Source: Poriferisocius sp965200775 (GTDB taxonomy: Bacteria > Actinomycetota > Acidimicrobiia > Acidimicrobiales > Bin134). From it: a DNA stretch of 64,000 bases. The translations under genes were made by a program, and so were the position numbers. Under the pieces are notes generated by a model. That model saw only the letters and a program-made list of their open reading frames with translations, was not told where the DNA came from and ran no database searches. Shown here in pieces: positions 17,149 to 28,855 of the stretch; within the stretch, counting starts at the first letter, position 1; each line of letters starts with the position of its first letter. The DNA lies in NCBI GenBank assembly GCA_965200775.1, contig OZ241383.1, positions 2,232,001-2,296,000 on the forward strand, read 5' to 3'.

Positions 17149-17790
17149 TCATGAAGCCAGCCAAGCCTCAGCCGCCGCGACATCATCGGGGTGGGTGATC
17201 TTTATGTTGCGCGTGTGTCCGTCCACCATCACCACGGGATAGCCGGCCGCTTCCACAAGGCCGGCGTCGTCGGTGGCATCGCCGGCCCCGGCGTGAGCGG
17301 CTCGCAGCAGCTCGGCTCGGAACGCCTGCGGGGTTTGCACGGCTCTTAGAGAGCTGCGATCCACCACCCCCCCGTCCACGCTTCGGATGGTATCGGTCAC
17401 CTGCACCACCGGCACTGCACCGGCGGCACCGGAGCGCACCGCTTCCACCACTCGCTCGAAGATCTCGAGGGTTACGAGCGGGCGAGCGGCGTCATGCACG
17501 CAGATCACCTCAGCCTCATCGGGAACGGCAGCGAGGCCGTTGCGTACCGAGGCGGCCCGGCTCGATCCCCCCGCCACCACCGAGGCACCAGGCAACCGGC
17601 CTGCTTCGGCGCTCACATCGGCGGAGGGCACCACCACCACCACACCGTCGCCTGCCCGAGCAGCGACCGCCACGCTGCGGTCCACCACCCTGATGCCGGC
17701 CAGCTCCAGGTACTGCTTGGCCCCCCCGAAGCGGGTTCCGGAACCGGCTGCCACTACCACGGTCCACACCGAGGGCCGACCCGCTGCCAC
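17149..17790 (-). CDS. ispD: 2-C-methyl-D-erythritol 4-phosphate cytidylyltransferase
   Basis: Transfers CMP to methylerythritol phosphate in the MEP pathway. AAGSGTRFGGAKQYLELAG is the nucleotide-binding start; CVHDAARPLV, AVQTPQAFR, ATDDAGLVEAAGYPV and NIKITHPDDVAAAE are conserved blocks. The start is uncertain: GTG 17790 lies just after the preceding gene's stop, while GTG 17769 would begin VWTVVVAAG. Neither has a strong ribosome site. It follows the dienelactone hydrolase gene with virtually no gap. Confidence 0.93.
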   Translation of the reverse strand: MAAGRPSVWTVVVAAGSGTRFGGAKQYLELAGIRVVDRSVAVAARAGDGVVVVVPSADVSAEAGRLPGASVVAGGSSRAASVRNGLAAVPDEAEVICVHDAARPLVTLEIFERVVEAVRSGAAGAVPVVQVTDTIRSVDGGVVDRSSLRAVQTPQAFRAELLRAAHAGAGDATDDAGLVEAAGYPVVMVDGHTRNIKITHPDDVAAAEAWLAS

Positions 17791-17792
17791 CG

Positions 17793-18443
17793 CTACCGAC
17801 CCAGGAAGTCGAATACCCGGGCCCACGCGTCGGCGGCGTCCTCGGGACGGTGAGCGGGACGAGCCGGATCGTGGACGAACCCGTGCTCGGCGTCCACATA
17901 AGGGGCGATTTCCGCCCCGGCCGCTTCCAGAGCAGCGACGTCATCGGGCGGGGTGAACGGGTCGGCGGTGCCGATAACCGCGAGGAGCGGGCACGGATTG
18001 CCCGCTCTCAGAAGCTCCAGGGGCTCACCCTGGCCGGGGCCCTTCCAATGGTCGGGCAGCCGGATCATCCCGTAGAAGGCTGCGGCACGGTGGAACCGAC
18101 CGGTGGCCGCGGCCTTGATGGTGTACATGCCGCCCATGCAGAACCCGGCCACCACCACCGTCTCGCATCCGGTGGCGTCGGCCGCTGCCGAGATGTCGGC
18201 CAGCACCTCGGCGTCCACCAGCTCGCAAGCAGCGGCCATCCGCTCCTCCACGGCAAGCCCCTCCCTACCGGCAAAGAGCTGGGGAGCGCACACCGTCCAG
18301 CCCTGCTCGGCGGCGATGCGGGCGACGTGATCGTCGAACAGGGGGCGCAACCCCATGATGTCGGGGATGAGCACCATCCCCCTGGTGGGGTCGGCCACCG
18401 CGACCAGCTCGGCCGATGTCCCGGTGGACAGCTTGATTCGCAT
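17793..18443 (-). CDS. Dienelactone hydrolase family alpha/beta hydrolase
   Basis: 216-residue cytoplasmic hydrolase with the DLH catalytic triad: Cys102 in GFCMGG, Asp161 in GTADPFTP and His187 in AEHGFVHD. VLIPDIMGLRPLFDDHVARIA is the usual early loop. True substrates are often unknown for this family. It is first in a run with ispD, ispF and rlmB and is divergent from hemB, sharing a 121-bp promoter region. Confidence 0.9.
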   Translation of the reverse strand: MRIKLSTGTSAELVAVADPTRGMVLIPDIMGLRPLFDDHVARIAAEQGWTVCAPQLFAGREGLAVEERMAAACELVDAEVLADISAAADATGCETVVVAGFCMGGMYTIKAAATGRFHRAAAFYGMIRLPDHWKGPGQGEPLELLRAGNPCPLLAVIGTADPFTPPDDVAALEAAGAEIAPYVDAEHGFVHDPARPAHRPEDAADAWARVFDFLGR

Positions 18444-18564
18444 TCTCTCTGTTTACCCCATCCGCAGCGGTCACCGGCGACGGCGGCTTATCTCTCCAGC
18501 GTTCGGCAACCTCTGTTTCCCCATCGGCAGTGCGCGGCGAGATCGGAGATGGGAGCATGGGGGC

Positions 18565-19551
18565 ATGGCTCACCCCCATCTGGAGCTGATTCAGCGACCC
18601 CGGCGCAACCGCCGCACTCCCTCGATCCGATCCATGGTCCGCGAGACCGAGCTGACCCCGGCCCACCTGGTGCTGCCCCTGTTCGTGCATAGGGGAGGCG
18701 ACGAGCCCATCGACTCGATGCCGGCGGTGAACCGCTGGAGCGTTGACGGCCTGGTGGGCGAGGTTGGTCGGGCCGCGGCGCTGGGGGTGAAGGCCGTGGT
18801 GCTGTTCGAGGCCACCCCCGACGAGCTGAAGACCTCGACCGGCGACGAGGCATGGAACCCCGACGGTCTAATCCCCCAAACCATTCGGGCCATCAAGGCC
18901 ACCCATCCCGACACAGCGGTGTTCACCGACGTGGCCCTCGACCCATACAACAGCGACGGCCACGACGGGATCGTCGCTCCCGAAGGCACCATCATCAACG
19001 ACGAGTCGGTGGAGGTGCTGTGCCGCCAGGCGCTGACCCATGCCGACGCCGGGGCAGACATCGTGGCTCCCAGCGACATGATGGACGGCCGGGTGGGGGC
19101 GATCCGGGAGATGCTCGACCACCACGGCCATACCGAGGTGGGCATCTGCGCCTACACCGCCAAGTACGCCTCGTCGTTCTTCGGGCCGTTCCGGGGTGCG
19201 CTGGACTCGGCTCCCCGGTCCGGCGACAAGAAGACCTACCAGATGGACCCGGCCAACAGCCGTGAGGCCCTTCGGGAGATGGAACTGGACATCTCCGAGG
19301 GGGCCGACATGGTTATGGTCAAGCCGGCGGGGCCGTACCTGGATGTGGTCCGGCGGTTTGCCGATGCCTCGATCGTGCCGGTGGCCGCTTACCAAGTGAG
19401 CGGCGAGTACCTCATGGTCAAGGCTGCCGCTTCCTCGGGCTGGCTCGACGAGCAGGCCATAGTCGCCGAGACGCTCACCGGCATTCGCCGGGCCGGGGCC
19501 GACATCATCCTCACCTACTTCGCGGTTCAGGCCGCCAGGCTCCTGGCCTGA
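18565..19551 (+). CDS. hemB: Delta-aminolevulinic acid dehydratase (porphobilinogen synthase)
   Basis: Condenses two aminolevulinates to porphobilinogen in tetrapyrrole synthesis. The active-site lysines are Lys200 (AYTAKYASSFFGPFR) and Lys253 (MVMVKPAGPYLD). The metal loop is DVALDPYNSDGHDG, with aspartates in place of the zinc-binding cysteines, so this is the Mg/K-dependent type. ATG 18565 is preferred because it starts the conserved N-terminus; longer in-frame starts overlap the divergent gene. Length is 328 aa. Together with HemQ it shows a complete-pathway haem producer. Confidence 0.96.
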   Translation: MAHPHLELIQRPRRNRRTPSIRSMVRETELTPAHLVLPLFVHRGGDEPIDSMPAVNRWSVDGLVGEVGRAAALGVKAVVLFEATPDELKTSTGDEAWNPDGLIPQTIRAIKATHPDTAVFTDVALDPYNSDGHDGIVAPEGTIINDESVEVLCRQALTHADAGADIVAPSDMMDGRVGAIREMLDHHGHTEVGICAYTAKYASSFFGPFRGALDSAPRSGDKKTYQMDPANSREALREMELDISEGADMVMVKPAGPYLDVVRRFADASIVPVAAYQVSGEYLMVKAAASSGWLDEQAIVAETLTGIRRAGADIILTYFAVQAARLLA

Positions 19552-19581
19552 CCAGCTGGCAAAATCACCTGGCGGACAAGC

Positions 19582-19656
19582 AAGCTCACACGCGCCGCAA
19601 GGTCACCCAGGTCGCAAGGTCACCCAGGTCGCAAGCTCACCCGCGCCGCAAGCTCA
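19582..19656. repeat. 17-bp tandem repeat (4.4 copies) after hemB
   Basis: Units such as AAGGTCACCCAGGTCGC start at 19582, 19599, 19616 and 19633, with a partial fifth at 19650. The two middle units are identical and the outer two differ at a few positions. The array fills the gap between the convergent ends of hemB and the LppM-HAD gene and reaches the latter's stop codon. Confidence 0.9.
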
Positions 19657-21171
19657 TGAACGTGGCCGGCGGCGGAAGAAGTCGGAGAAGCTGGTGACCA
19701 CCGCATGACCGGTGGATTCACCCGCCGTCGGCCGAGTGTGGACCAGCAGGGCGGTAGACATTCCCAGCGACTGGGCCGCATCCAAATGCTCAGCCCTCAC
19801 ATCCACGAGGAGGGCGTTCTCGTATGGGATTGATACGGTGCGGCGGAGAGCCTCGTAGATTCCCGGTGCGGGCATACAGACCCCCATCTCGCTGCTCACT
19901 ATCCACGTATCCACCCCGGTGATATTCAGCCGATCCTGCAACGCGGTGGACCAAGCCCCGATGTCGTTGGTCAAGCACGCCACCGGGAGCTTCCGGCGTT
20001 CCATCTCGGCCATGAAGTCCCTGGCCCCCGAGCGCACCGTGTAGCGGCTCAGGTACTGATCAGTGAGTTCTTCGGGGTCTTCGTCCAATCCGAGGCCGGA
20101 CCACAGCTCGGCGGGGGTGATGCGACCCAACACCGCTTGATGATGAAGCTGTTCGACCGTCTCTGCCTCCACCTCGGAACCGCGTTCGGCGGCGAAGGAG
20201 GCCAGCAGTTCGGAGGGCTCGTCGGTCGGCTCGAACAGCACCCCCAGCGGGTTCAGCACCACCAATCGCAGCCGGCGCCGGGGAGGTTGCACTGCTTCGG
20301 GGTCGGCCGGACGGGCCGGTGACTCCTGCATCACGGTGGGATCGTTGACCCGGCCCCGAGCCCGCCGCTCCAGCAGGTAGCCGGCCACCGCGATCAGCAC
20401 CGACAGGCCCAGCAGGGCGAAGGCGGCCCACGCCACCCACCTGAGAATGACCGCGGTGCCGCTCTCCTCCTGGGCGGTCAACTCGAAGCTCACCGCGCCC
20501 TGCCCCAGGTCGAGGATCTCCACCTGCTCGGTGCCCACCGGCAAGGTCAGCGCCAACCGCATCGACACCGCATCAAGGGCGGCCTGCCTATTGGGGATCG
20601 GTTGGCCAAAGGGCTCTCCCCCGAGGCGCTCGGTGAGCAAGGGGTCGGTGAACAGGTCGAGGCCTCCGGACAGATCGACCACTCCGGTAACCAGATAGTC
20701 GGTTTGCGCGAACGAGGTGTTCCGCTCGAACGTGAAGTCCCGGAACACTCCCTGGGGCCCGAAGATCTCGTCCAGCACCGCCTGGAGCTGGTGGAACGAC
20801 CCAAACGACTTGAACGCCGAAAAGCTGGTACGGCCCTGATCGTCGATCCGGGGGTCGTTGAGCGACCAGCCCGAGGAAAGGTCCTCAATGTCGCTGGTGA
20901 GAAGCTGGGAGGTGATCTCGGGGGCCAGCTCCAGAGCAGCCTGATCCAACGCCACATCCACCGTGACCACGCCCGAGCCGTCCTCGTTGAACCCGATGTC
21001 CACCCCGATGTCCACCTGGCAGGCGGTCAGACCCAATACCAGCACAACCACAAGCGCCACCCGGCGAGCCACCGAGGAAACGCCGCCCACCCGCTTCGCT
21101 ACCCCCCTGCGAACCCTTGGGGTTACGCGGGTTCTCTGCTTCGCTACCCCCCTGCGAACCCCTGTGGGCAT
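19654..21171 (-). CDS. LppM-like lipoprotein with transmembrane helix and degenerate HAD-like cytoplasmic domain
   Basis: 505-residue fusion. After a basic N-terminus with a duplicated segment there is a signal sequence with lipobox GLTAC (Cys51). An LppM-type domain follows (VDIGVDIGFNEDGSGVVTVDVAL to about residue 235), then a transmembrane helix (about 245-267), then a HAD-like domain (about 302-500). HAD motifs are recognisable but broken: motif I is VLNPLGVLF (Asn307 where the nucleophilic Asp is expected), motif II CLTNDIG is intact, the motif III Lys is Met433 (VCMPAPGIYEAL), and motif IV is LLVDVRAEH with one Asp. The HAD half is probably non-catalytic. It starts five bases after the clpC stop, so the two are likely co-transcribed. 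Confidence 0.78.
   Translation of the reverse strand: MPTGVRRGVAKQRTRVTPRVRRGVAKRVGGVSSVARRVALVVVLVLGLTACQVDIGVDIGFNEDGSGVVTVDVALDQAALELAPEITSQLLTSDIEDLSSGWSLNDPRIDDQGRTSFSAFKSFGSFHQLQAVLDEIFGPQGVFRDFTFERNTSFAQTDYLVTGVVDLSGGLDLFTDPLLTERLGGEPFGQPIPNRQAALDAVSMRLALTLPVGTEQVEILDLGQGAVSFELTAQEESGTAVILRWVAWAAFALLGLSVLIAVAGYLLERRARGRVNDPTVMQESPARPADPEAVQPPRRRLRLVVLNPLGVLFEPTDEPSELLASFAAERGSEVEAETVEQLHHQAVLGRITPAELWSGLGLDEDPEELTDQYLSRYTVRSGARDFMAEMERRKLPVACLTNDIGAWSTALQDRLNITGVDTWIVSSEMGVCMPAPGIYEALRRTVSIPYENALLVDVRAEHLDAAQSLGMSTALLVHTRPTAGESTGHAVVTSFSDFFRRRPRS
21093..21161. repeat. 24-bp direct repeat, 45-bp period, at the start of the LppM-HAD gene
   Basis: The same 24 bases occur at 21093-21116 and 21138-21161, and both are followed by a GGTTACGCG. 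They encode the near-identical peptides GVRRGVAK and RVRRGVAK in the basic N-terminus. The period is 15 codons, so the duplication lengthens the positively charged region before the signal helix. Confidence 0.9.
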
Positions 21172-21176
21172 GTCGG

Positions 21177-23699
<2,523 letters not shown>

Positions 23700-23835
23700 G
23701 GCAGTCTCCCGATTGGGGCTTGACCCGAAGTGTAACCTTCCCACCCCCTCATTTAGTTCCCGAAGCCGGTACACATCCTGGCGACGCACCACACATGGAT
23801 GAGGAAATGGCAACTCGAAACACTACGCTTGACGG

Positions 23836-24831
23836 GTGGCCGACAGCCCCCTCGACCTGATTCCCACCCTGAGGCACGACCTCGAACGGCTTGAGTTGCG
23901 GCTCCAGGCGTCGGTTGAAACCAAGGATCCGTTCCTAATCGAGGTGGTCAGCCATCTCATCCGGGCGGGAGGCAAGCGGGTTCGACCCGGGTTCGCCATC
24001 GCGGCGGCCGCCACCACCCAACACCAACCGGTTCCGGCTGGCGAGGACGTACTCACCGGCGGTGTGTCGGCGGAGCTCCTCCACCTCGGCTCGCTCTACC
24101 ACGACGACGTGATGGATCAAGCTCAGGTTCGCCGCAACGTGGACAGCGTGAACGCCAAGTGGGGGAACCTGCGGGCGATCCTGGGGGGCGACTTCCTGCT
24201 GGCCCGTGCGTCGCAGCTCGGTGCCTCGCTGGGCCCCGAGATTGCCGAGCTGCTGGCCGCCACCATCTGCCGGCTGTGCGAGGGCCAGGTGAGAGAGCTG
24301 CAGGACACCGGCAACCCCGACCGGACCGAGGCCTCCTACACCGACTCCATCGAAGGCAAGACTGCTTCGCTGCTGGCCACCTCGTGCCGGATCGGTGCCC
24401 TGGTGGCCGGGCTGGACCGGGCCACGGTGGACGCCCTCACCGAGTTCGGCCGCAGCTACGGCCTGGCCTTTCAGGTGGTGGACGACATCCTGGACATCGT
24501 GGCCACCGACGAGCATCTGGGGAAACCGTCGGGCAATGACCTGCACGAGGGGATCTACACGCTGCCGGTGATCCGGGCGCTGTCCACCCCGTGCGGTCCG
24601 CAGCTCAGGGAACTTCTTGGCGGTCCGGTTTCCGATGCCAACATCCGCTCGGCGTTGCAACTTGTTCAGGACAGCGGGGGCGTGGAGGAAGCGCTCGAAG
24701 TAGCCCGACACCACTCCAACAATGCGTCGGCCTGCCTTGAGGGGCTGCCACCCACCCCGGCCACCAACGCCCTGCACACAGCTGCCGACTATCTCTTCGA
24801 CCGGGTTCGCATCCCCCTAGGCGACGGCTGA
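23836..24831 (+). CDS. Polyprenyl diphosphate synthase (long-chain trans-prenyltransferase)
   Basis: Elongates allylic diphosphates with isopentenyl diphosphate to make the menaquinone side chain. The two Asp-rich motifs are DDVMD (about 94-98) and DDILD (about 218-222); GGKRVRP and the Lys-Thr of EGKTASLLATSC are also in place. Small residues upstream of the first motif (LLHLGSLYHDD) suggest a long product, such as hepta- to nonaprenyl. The start is GTG 23836. Divergent from clpC with 136 bp between, and convergent with lysS. Confidence 0.92.
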   Translation: MADSPLDLIPTLRHDLERLELRLQASVETKDPFLIEVVSHLIRAGGKRVRPGFAIAAAATTQHQPVPAGEDVLTGGVSAELLHLGSLYHDDVMDQAQVRRNVDSVNAKWGNLRAILGGDFLLARASQLGASLGPEIAELLAATICRLCEGQVRELQDTGNPDRTEASYTDSIEGKTASLLATSCRIGALVAGLDRATVDALTEFGRSYGLAFQVVDDILDIVATDEHLGKPSGNDLHEGIYTLPVIRALSTPCGPQLRELLGGPVSDANIRSALQLVQDSGGVEEALEVARHHSNNASACLEGLPPTPATNALHTAADYLFDRVRIPLGDG

Positions 24832-24874
24832 TCCTCGCTTACCCGGCCCCGGCCTGTTGTAGGCGGGGTTCCGA

Positions 24875-26281
24875 TCACTCCGGGGGTTCGGGGCGCAGCG
24901 TGGGAAACAGAATCACGTCGCGGATGCCGGTAACATCGGCCAGCAGCATGGCCAGTCGGTCCATCCCCACCCCGAGCCCGCCGGTGGGGGGAAGCCCGAA
25001 CTCCAGCGCTCGCAGGTAGTCCCGGTCCACCGCCATCGCCTCCGCGTCGCCCGCTTCCCGGTCGGCGGCCTGGCCCTCGAACCTGGCCCGCTGCTCGTCG
25101 GGGTCGATCAGCTCGCTGAATGCGTTGGCCAGCTCCCGCCCGGCCACGATGGCCTCGAACCGCTCGACCCAGCCCGGCTCGTCGCGATGGTCGCGGGCCA
25201 GCGGCGACACCTCCTTGGGGTAGTCGCACACGAACACAGGCCCCCACAGCTCCGCCTCGGTGGTCTTCTCGTACAGCTCCAGGATGAGCTTGCCCGGCCC
25301 CCAACGATCCTCGACGGGGATTTCCCGGCTACGGCAGTGGGCCCGAAGTTCCTCCAGCGGAGTATCCAGGCTCACCTGCAGCCCACTGTGCTCGGCCAAA
25401 AGGTCCAGCAGCGAAGCCCGGCGCCAGGGCGGGGTGAGGTCCAACTCCCGACCGCCATAGGTGATCTTGGTGGAACCCTTCAGCTCCAGGGCCAGGTGGG
25501 CCACAAGCTGCTCGGTCAACTCCATCACGTCGCGGTAGTCGGCGTAGGCCCAGTACAACTCCAGCATGGTGAACTCGGGGTTGTGACGGGTGGAGATGCC
25601 CTCGTTGCGGAACACCCGTGCGATCTCGTACACCTTCTCCAATCCCCCCACCACCAGACGCTTCAGGTACAGCTCGGGCGCGATCCTCAGGTAGAGGTCC
25701 ATGTCGAGGGCGTTGTGGTGGGTCGTGAACGGTCGGGCCAGCGCCCCACCGGGCACCGGGTGGAACACCGGGGTCTCCACCTCCAGGAACCCCCTGTCTT
25801 CCAACCATCGGCGGGTGAGCGACATCATCTGCGACCGCAACAGGAAGGTGTGGCGGGCCTCCTCGGTCACCCACAGGTCCACGTAGCGCTGGCGGAACCG
25901 GGTGTCGGGGTCGGACAGTCCGTGCCACTTATCGGGAAACCCCCGCCGGGCCTCGGCCAGCAACTCCCACCGCTCCACCTTCACCGACAGCTCCCCGGCC
26001 CTGGTCTTCATCACCTCGCCGCTCACCCCTACCCAGTCGCCCAGCGACAGGGCGCAGAACTCCTCGTAATCGGGGGTCACCTTGGCGGGAGCGAAAAGCT
26101 GGATGCGCCCGCCGGCATCCTGAAGGGTGGCGAAGGCCAGCTTGCCCTGCACCCGACGCAGCATCACCCTCCCGGCCACCGAAACCTGCTCCCCGGTCTC
26201 GGTACCCGACTCGATATGCCCGAACTGCTCGTGACACCGGGCCGCGCTTGTGGTGGCCTCGAACCGGTACGGAGGGCTCAC
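24875..26281 (-). CDS. lysS: Lysyl-tRNA synthetase (class II)
   Basis: Charges tRNA-Lys. The OB-fold anticodon domain (VSVAGRVMLRRVQGKLAFATLQD) precedes the class II core: motif 1 region LEDRGFLEVETPVF, motif 2 RVFRNEGISTRHNPEFTMLE, motif 3 GLGVGMDRLAMLL. Start GTG 26281 overlaps the coaX stop as GTGA; GTG 26305 is an alternative. The N-terminal helix usually preceding the OB fold is short, giving 468 aa against about 500. It is the last gene of the cofactor operon. Confidence 0.95.
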   Translation of the reverse strand: MSPPYRFEATTSAARCHEQFGHIESGTETGEQVSVAGRVMLRRVQGKLAFATLQDAGGRIQLFAPAKVTPDYEEFCALSLGDWVGVSGEVMKTRAGELSVKVERWELLAEARRGFPDKWHGLSDPDTRFRQRYVDLWVTEEARHTFLLRSQMMSLTRRWLEDRGFLEVETPVFHPVPGGALARPFTTHHNALDMDLYLRIAPELYLKRLVVGGLEKVYEIARVFRNEGISTRHNPEFTMLELYWAYADYRDVMELTEQLVAHLALELKGSTKITYGGRELDLTPPWRRASLLDLLAEHSGLQVSLDTPLEELRAHCRSREIPVEDRWGPGKLILELYEKTTEAELWGPVFVCDYPKEVSPLARDHRDEPGWVERFEAIVAGRELANAFSELIDPDEQRARFEGQAADREAGDAEAMAVDRDYLRALEFGLPPTGGLGVGMDRLAMLLADVTGIRDVILFPTLRPEPPE

Positions 26282-27072
26282 TGGTTTCGCCTGTGGACCA
26301 GCCACAGCCCGTGCAGGGTCAGATGTGGCTCGACGTACTGGATGCTCTCCGACAGCGGCGCGATAAGATGAGCCAGCCCGCCTGTGGCGATCACCACCAC
26401 ATCACCGTCCAACACCGCCGAGAAACGGGCCACCATCCCGTCGATCTGGGCCACGAACCCGTATATGACACCCGATTGGATCGACTCCATCGTGGTCTTT
26501 CCGATCACGCTGCGGGGCTCGGTGAGAGCCACCGGCCCCAGGGCGGCCGCACGGCCCACCATGGCGTCCAAGCTGACCTCGATACCCGGCCCGATCGCAC
26601 CGCCCAGGAACTCCCCGACCTCGGAGATCACGTCGAAGTTGTTCGTGGTGCCGAAGTCCACGATCACAGCGGGACCGCCGTAGAGGTGATGGGCGGCCAC
26701 AGCATTGGCGATCCGGTCGGCCCCCACCTCGCGGGGGTTGTCGTAGAGGATGGGGATCCCGCTGCGGGTCCCCGGCTCGATCACCACCGGCTCGAAGTCC
26801 AGGTACCGCCGCACCATCATCCGCACGCTCTCCCGGATGCGAGGCACCCCCGAGCACACCGCCACCCCGGTCAGATCGTTCTCCATGTCCACGCTGACGC
26901 TGTCCAGCAGGCTGCGGAACAACACCGCCACCTCGTCGGAGGTGCGCTCGTGGACGGTGGAAAGGCGCCAGTGCTCCACCAAACCGTCGGCAGCCCGGCA
27001 GTCATCGAGACGATCGGCCTCGTAGAGGCCAACCACGGTCTGGGTGTTGCCGATGTCGAGAGCCAGGATCAT
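26278..27072 (-). CDS. coaX: Type III pantothenate kinase
   Basis: Phosphorylates pantothenate, the first step of CoA synthesis. ASKHA-fold signatures are LALDIGNTQTVVGLY at the start, DNPREVGADRIANAVAAH, IVDFGTTNNFDVI and VIATGGLAHLI. Type III enzymes need a monovalent cation and resist CoA feedback. Length 264 aa is standard. It follows panC and nadC and is coupled to lysS by a GTGA overlap, as in mycobacterial coaX-lysS order. Confidence 0.96.
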   Translation of the reverse strand: MILALDIGNTQTVVGLYEADRLDDCRAADGLVEHWRLSTVHERTSDEVAVLFRSLLDSVSVDMENDLTGVAVCSGVPRIRESVRMMVRRYLDFEPVVIEPGTRSGIPILYDNPREVGADRIANAVAAHHLYGGPAVIVDFGTTNNFDVISEVGEFLGGAIGPGIEVSLDAMVGRAAALGPVALTEPRSVIGKTTMESIQSGVIYGFVAQIDGMVARFSAVLDGDVVVIATGGLAHLIAPLSESIQYVEPHLTLHGLWLVHRRNQ

Positions 27073-27144
27073 GGGAGTTCTTGCTCCCCATTGTGGTCTC
27101 CTACCCGTTCGAGGGCAGTGTTGATTCCGATGGCGGGGTTCATG

Positions 27145-27996
27145 TCAACCGTCCATGTCCAGGCCGATGTCGAGAGCAGGGGCCGAATTGGTGATACGGC
27201 CCACCGAGATGAAACCCACCCCGGTTGCTGCGTACTCGGCCACCGTGTCCAGTGTGACACCACCGCTCACCTCCAGCAGGCAGTCGTGCCCCGCGGCTCG
27301 GGCCACGCACCCCCGCACCTGCTCGGGAGTCATGTTGTCGAGCAGCAAGGCGTCGGCCCCGGCGGCCAGCGCTTCGTCCACCTGCTCGATGCGGTCGCAC
27401 TCCACATGCACGGTGCGGTCGGGCCAGCATCGCCGGGCCGCGGCCACAGCGTCGGTGATGGACATACCTGCCAGATGGTTGTCCTTGAACATGACCCAAT
27501 CGGAGAGGCCCATCCGGTGATTGTGGCCTCCCCCAGCTCGCACCGCTGCCTTCTCGAGCACCCGCAAACCGGGCGTGGTCTTGCGGGTGTCCCAGATGTG
27601 AGCGTGGCCGGGGCCGGCTGCCTCTGCCGCGCTCACGTATCGGGAAACCTCGGTGGCGACGCCCGACAGGTGGCTCAAGAAGTTCAGCGCGGTGCGTTCG
27701 GCGGTGAGCACCGAGGCGCGCGGGCCGGTGACGGTGGCCAACGTTTGACCCGGACTCACCGGATCGCCGTCGGCCGCCGACCAGTCCACCACCACTGAGG
27801 GGTCCACCTGAGCGAATACCTCGGCGGCGCACGCTATCCCGGCCAACCTGCCGGCTTGTCGAGCCACCAGTTCGGCCGAAACCGTGCCGGGAGGCAAGAG
27901 CGACGACGTGAGGTCGCCCTGTGGCCCCACATCTTCGGCCAACGCCCGCTCGACTGCGGCCCGGATGTCCCCAGCGGGAGGATCAAAGCCGGTCAC
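27145..27996 (-). CDS. nadC: Nicotinate-nucleotide pyrophosphorylase (quinolinate phosphoribosyltransferase)
   Basis: Converts quinolinate and PRPP to nicotinate mononucleotide in de novo NAD synthesis. ALAEDVGPQGDLTSSLL, TAERTALNFLSHLSGVAT, WDTRKTTPGLRVLEKAAVRAGGG and HRMGLSDWVMFKDNH are family signatures. GTG 27996 lies inside panC, overlapping by 14 nt. NadA and NadB, usually upstream, are not in this operon. Confidence 0.96.
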   Translation of the reverse strand: MTGFDPPAGDIRAAVERALAEDVGPQGDLTSSLLPPGTVSAELVARQAGRLAGIACAAEVFAQVDPSVVVDWSAADGDPVSPGQTLATVTGPRASVLTAERTALNFLSHLSGVATEVSRYVSAAEAAGPGHAHIWDTRKTTPGLRVLEKAAVRAGGGHNHRMGLSDWVMFKDNHLAGMSITDAVAAARRCWPDRTVHVECDRIEQVDEALAAGADALLLDNMTPEQVRGCVARAAGHDCLLEVSGGVTLDTVAEYAATGVGFISVGRITNSAPALDIGLDMDG

Positions 27997-28855
27997 AGTC
28001 CACCCCGATGTTGTCGATCAGGCGAGCCCTGCCCAACCGGGCCGCCACCAGCAGGCGCAGCTCTCCGGCCAGAACCTCCGGACGGTCGAGGGTGGAGGCT
28101 TCAACCACCGCGGTGTAGTCGGGAGAAGCCTCGGGCTCGGTGGCCAGCACGGCGGCCATGGCTGCCTCAACCTCGTCGGGATCACGGCTGCCGCGCTCCA
28201 AAGCCTCCCGCCCGGCGTGCAGCGACCGCCACAACACGGTGGCCGCTTGACGCTGGTCGGGGGTCAGGTACACGTTGCGGCTGGACATGGCGAGGCCGTC
28301 GGGCTCCCGGAACGTGGGACAGCCCACCGCTTCCACCGGCAGGGAAAGGTCAGTGGTCATACGCCGGATGACGACGAGCTGCTGGTAGTCCTTCTCTCCG
28401 AAGTAGGCCCGACCGGGCCCCAGCATCGAGAACAGCTTGGCCACCACGGTGGCTACCCCGTCGAAATGGGTGGGTCGGAATCGCCCCTCCAGCACGGTGT
28501 TGATCCCCCGGACCGAAACCGAGGTGATCGGCTCGTCCGGGTACATCTCCTCTACCGAGGGAGCGAACACCAAACCGGCCCCGGCGGCGGCGCTCATCTC
28601 GCTGTCTCGGTCGAGGTCCCGGGGATAGGTGCCGTAGTCCTCGCCCTCGGCGAACTGGAGCGGGTTCACGAACACGCTCACCACCACGAGGTCGTTTTCA
28701 GCCTCGGCCCGCGTGATGAGCGACTGATGGCCCTCATGGAGGTAGCCCATGGTGGGCACCAGCCCGACAGTGCCACCCCGCAGGCGGCACTCGTCGGCGG
28801 CGGCCTGGAACTCGGCCACCTCAGTGACCACCCGAATGCCCGTAACCGTGCTCAT
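27983..28855 (-). CDS. panC: Pantothenate synthetase
   Basis: Joins pantoate and beta-alanine with ATP. ATG 28855 overlaps the folK stop (ATGA), giving 290 aa. Key motifs: VGLVPTMGYLHEGHQSLI (nucleotide-binding HxGH), FVNPLQFAEGEDYGTYPRD, FGEKDYQQL and LAMSSRNVYLT. The product feeds coaX two genes downstream. PanD, often adjacent, is absent. Confidence 0.97.
   Translation of the reverse strand: MSTVTGIRVVTEVAEFQAAADECRLRGGTVGLVPTMGYLHEGHQSLITRAEAENDLVVVSVFVNPLQFAEGEDYGTYPRDLDRDSEMSAAAGAGLVFAPSVEEMYPDEPITSVSVRGINTVLEGRFRPTHFDGVATVVAKLFSMLGPGRAYFGEKDYQQLVVIRRMTTDLSLPVEAVGCPTFREPDGLAMSSRNVYLTPDQRQAATVLWRSLHAGREALERGSRDPDEVEAAMAAVLATEPEASPDYTAVVEASTLDRPEVLAGELRLLVAARLGRARLIDNIGVDCDRL

Noticed and set aside
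19582..19656. CRISPR array
   Set aside because: Units are 17 bp and directly abutting with no spacers, so this is a simple tandem repeat.
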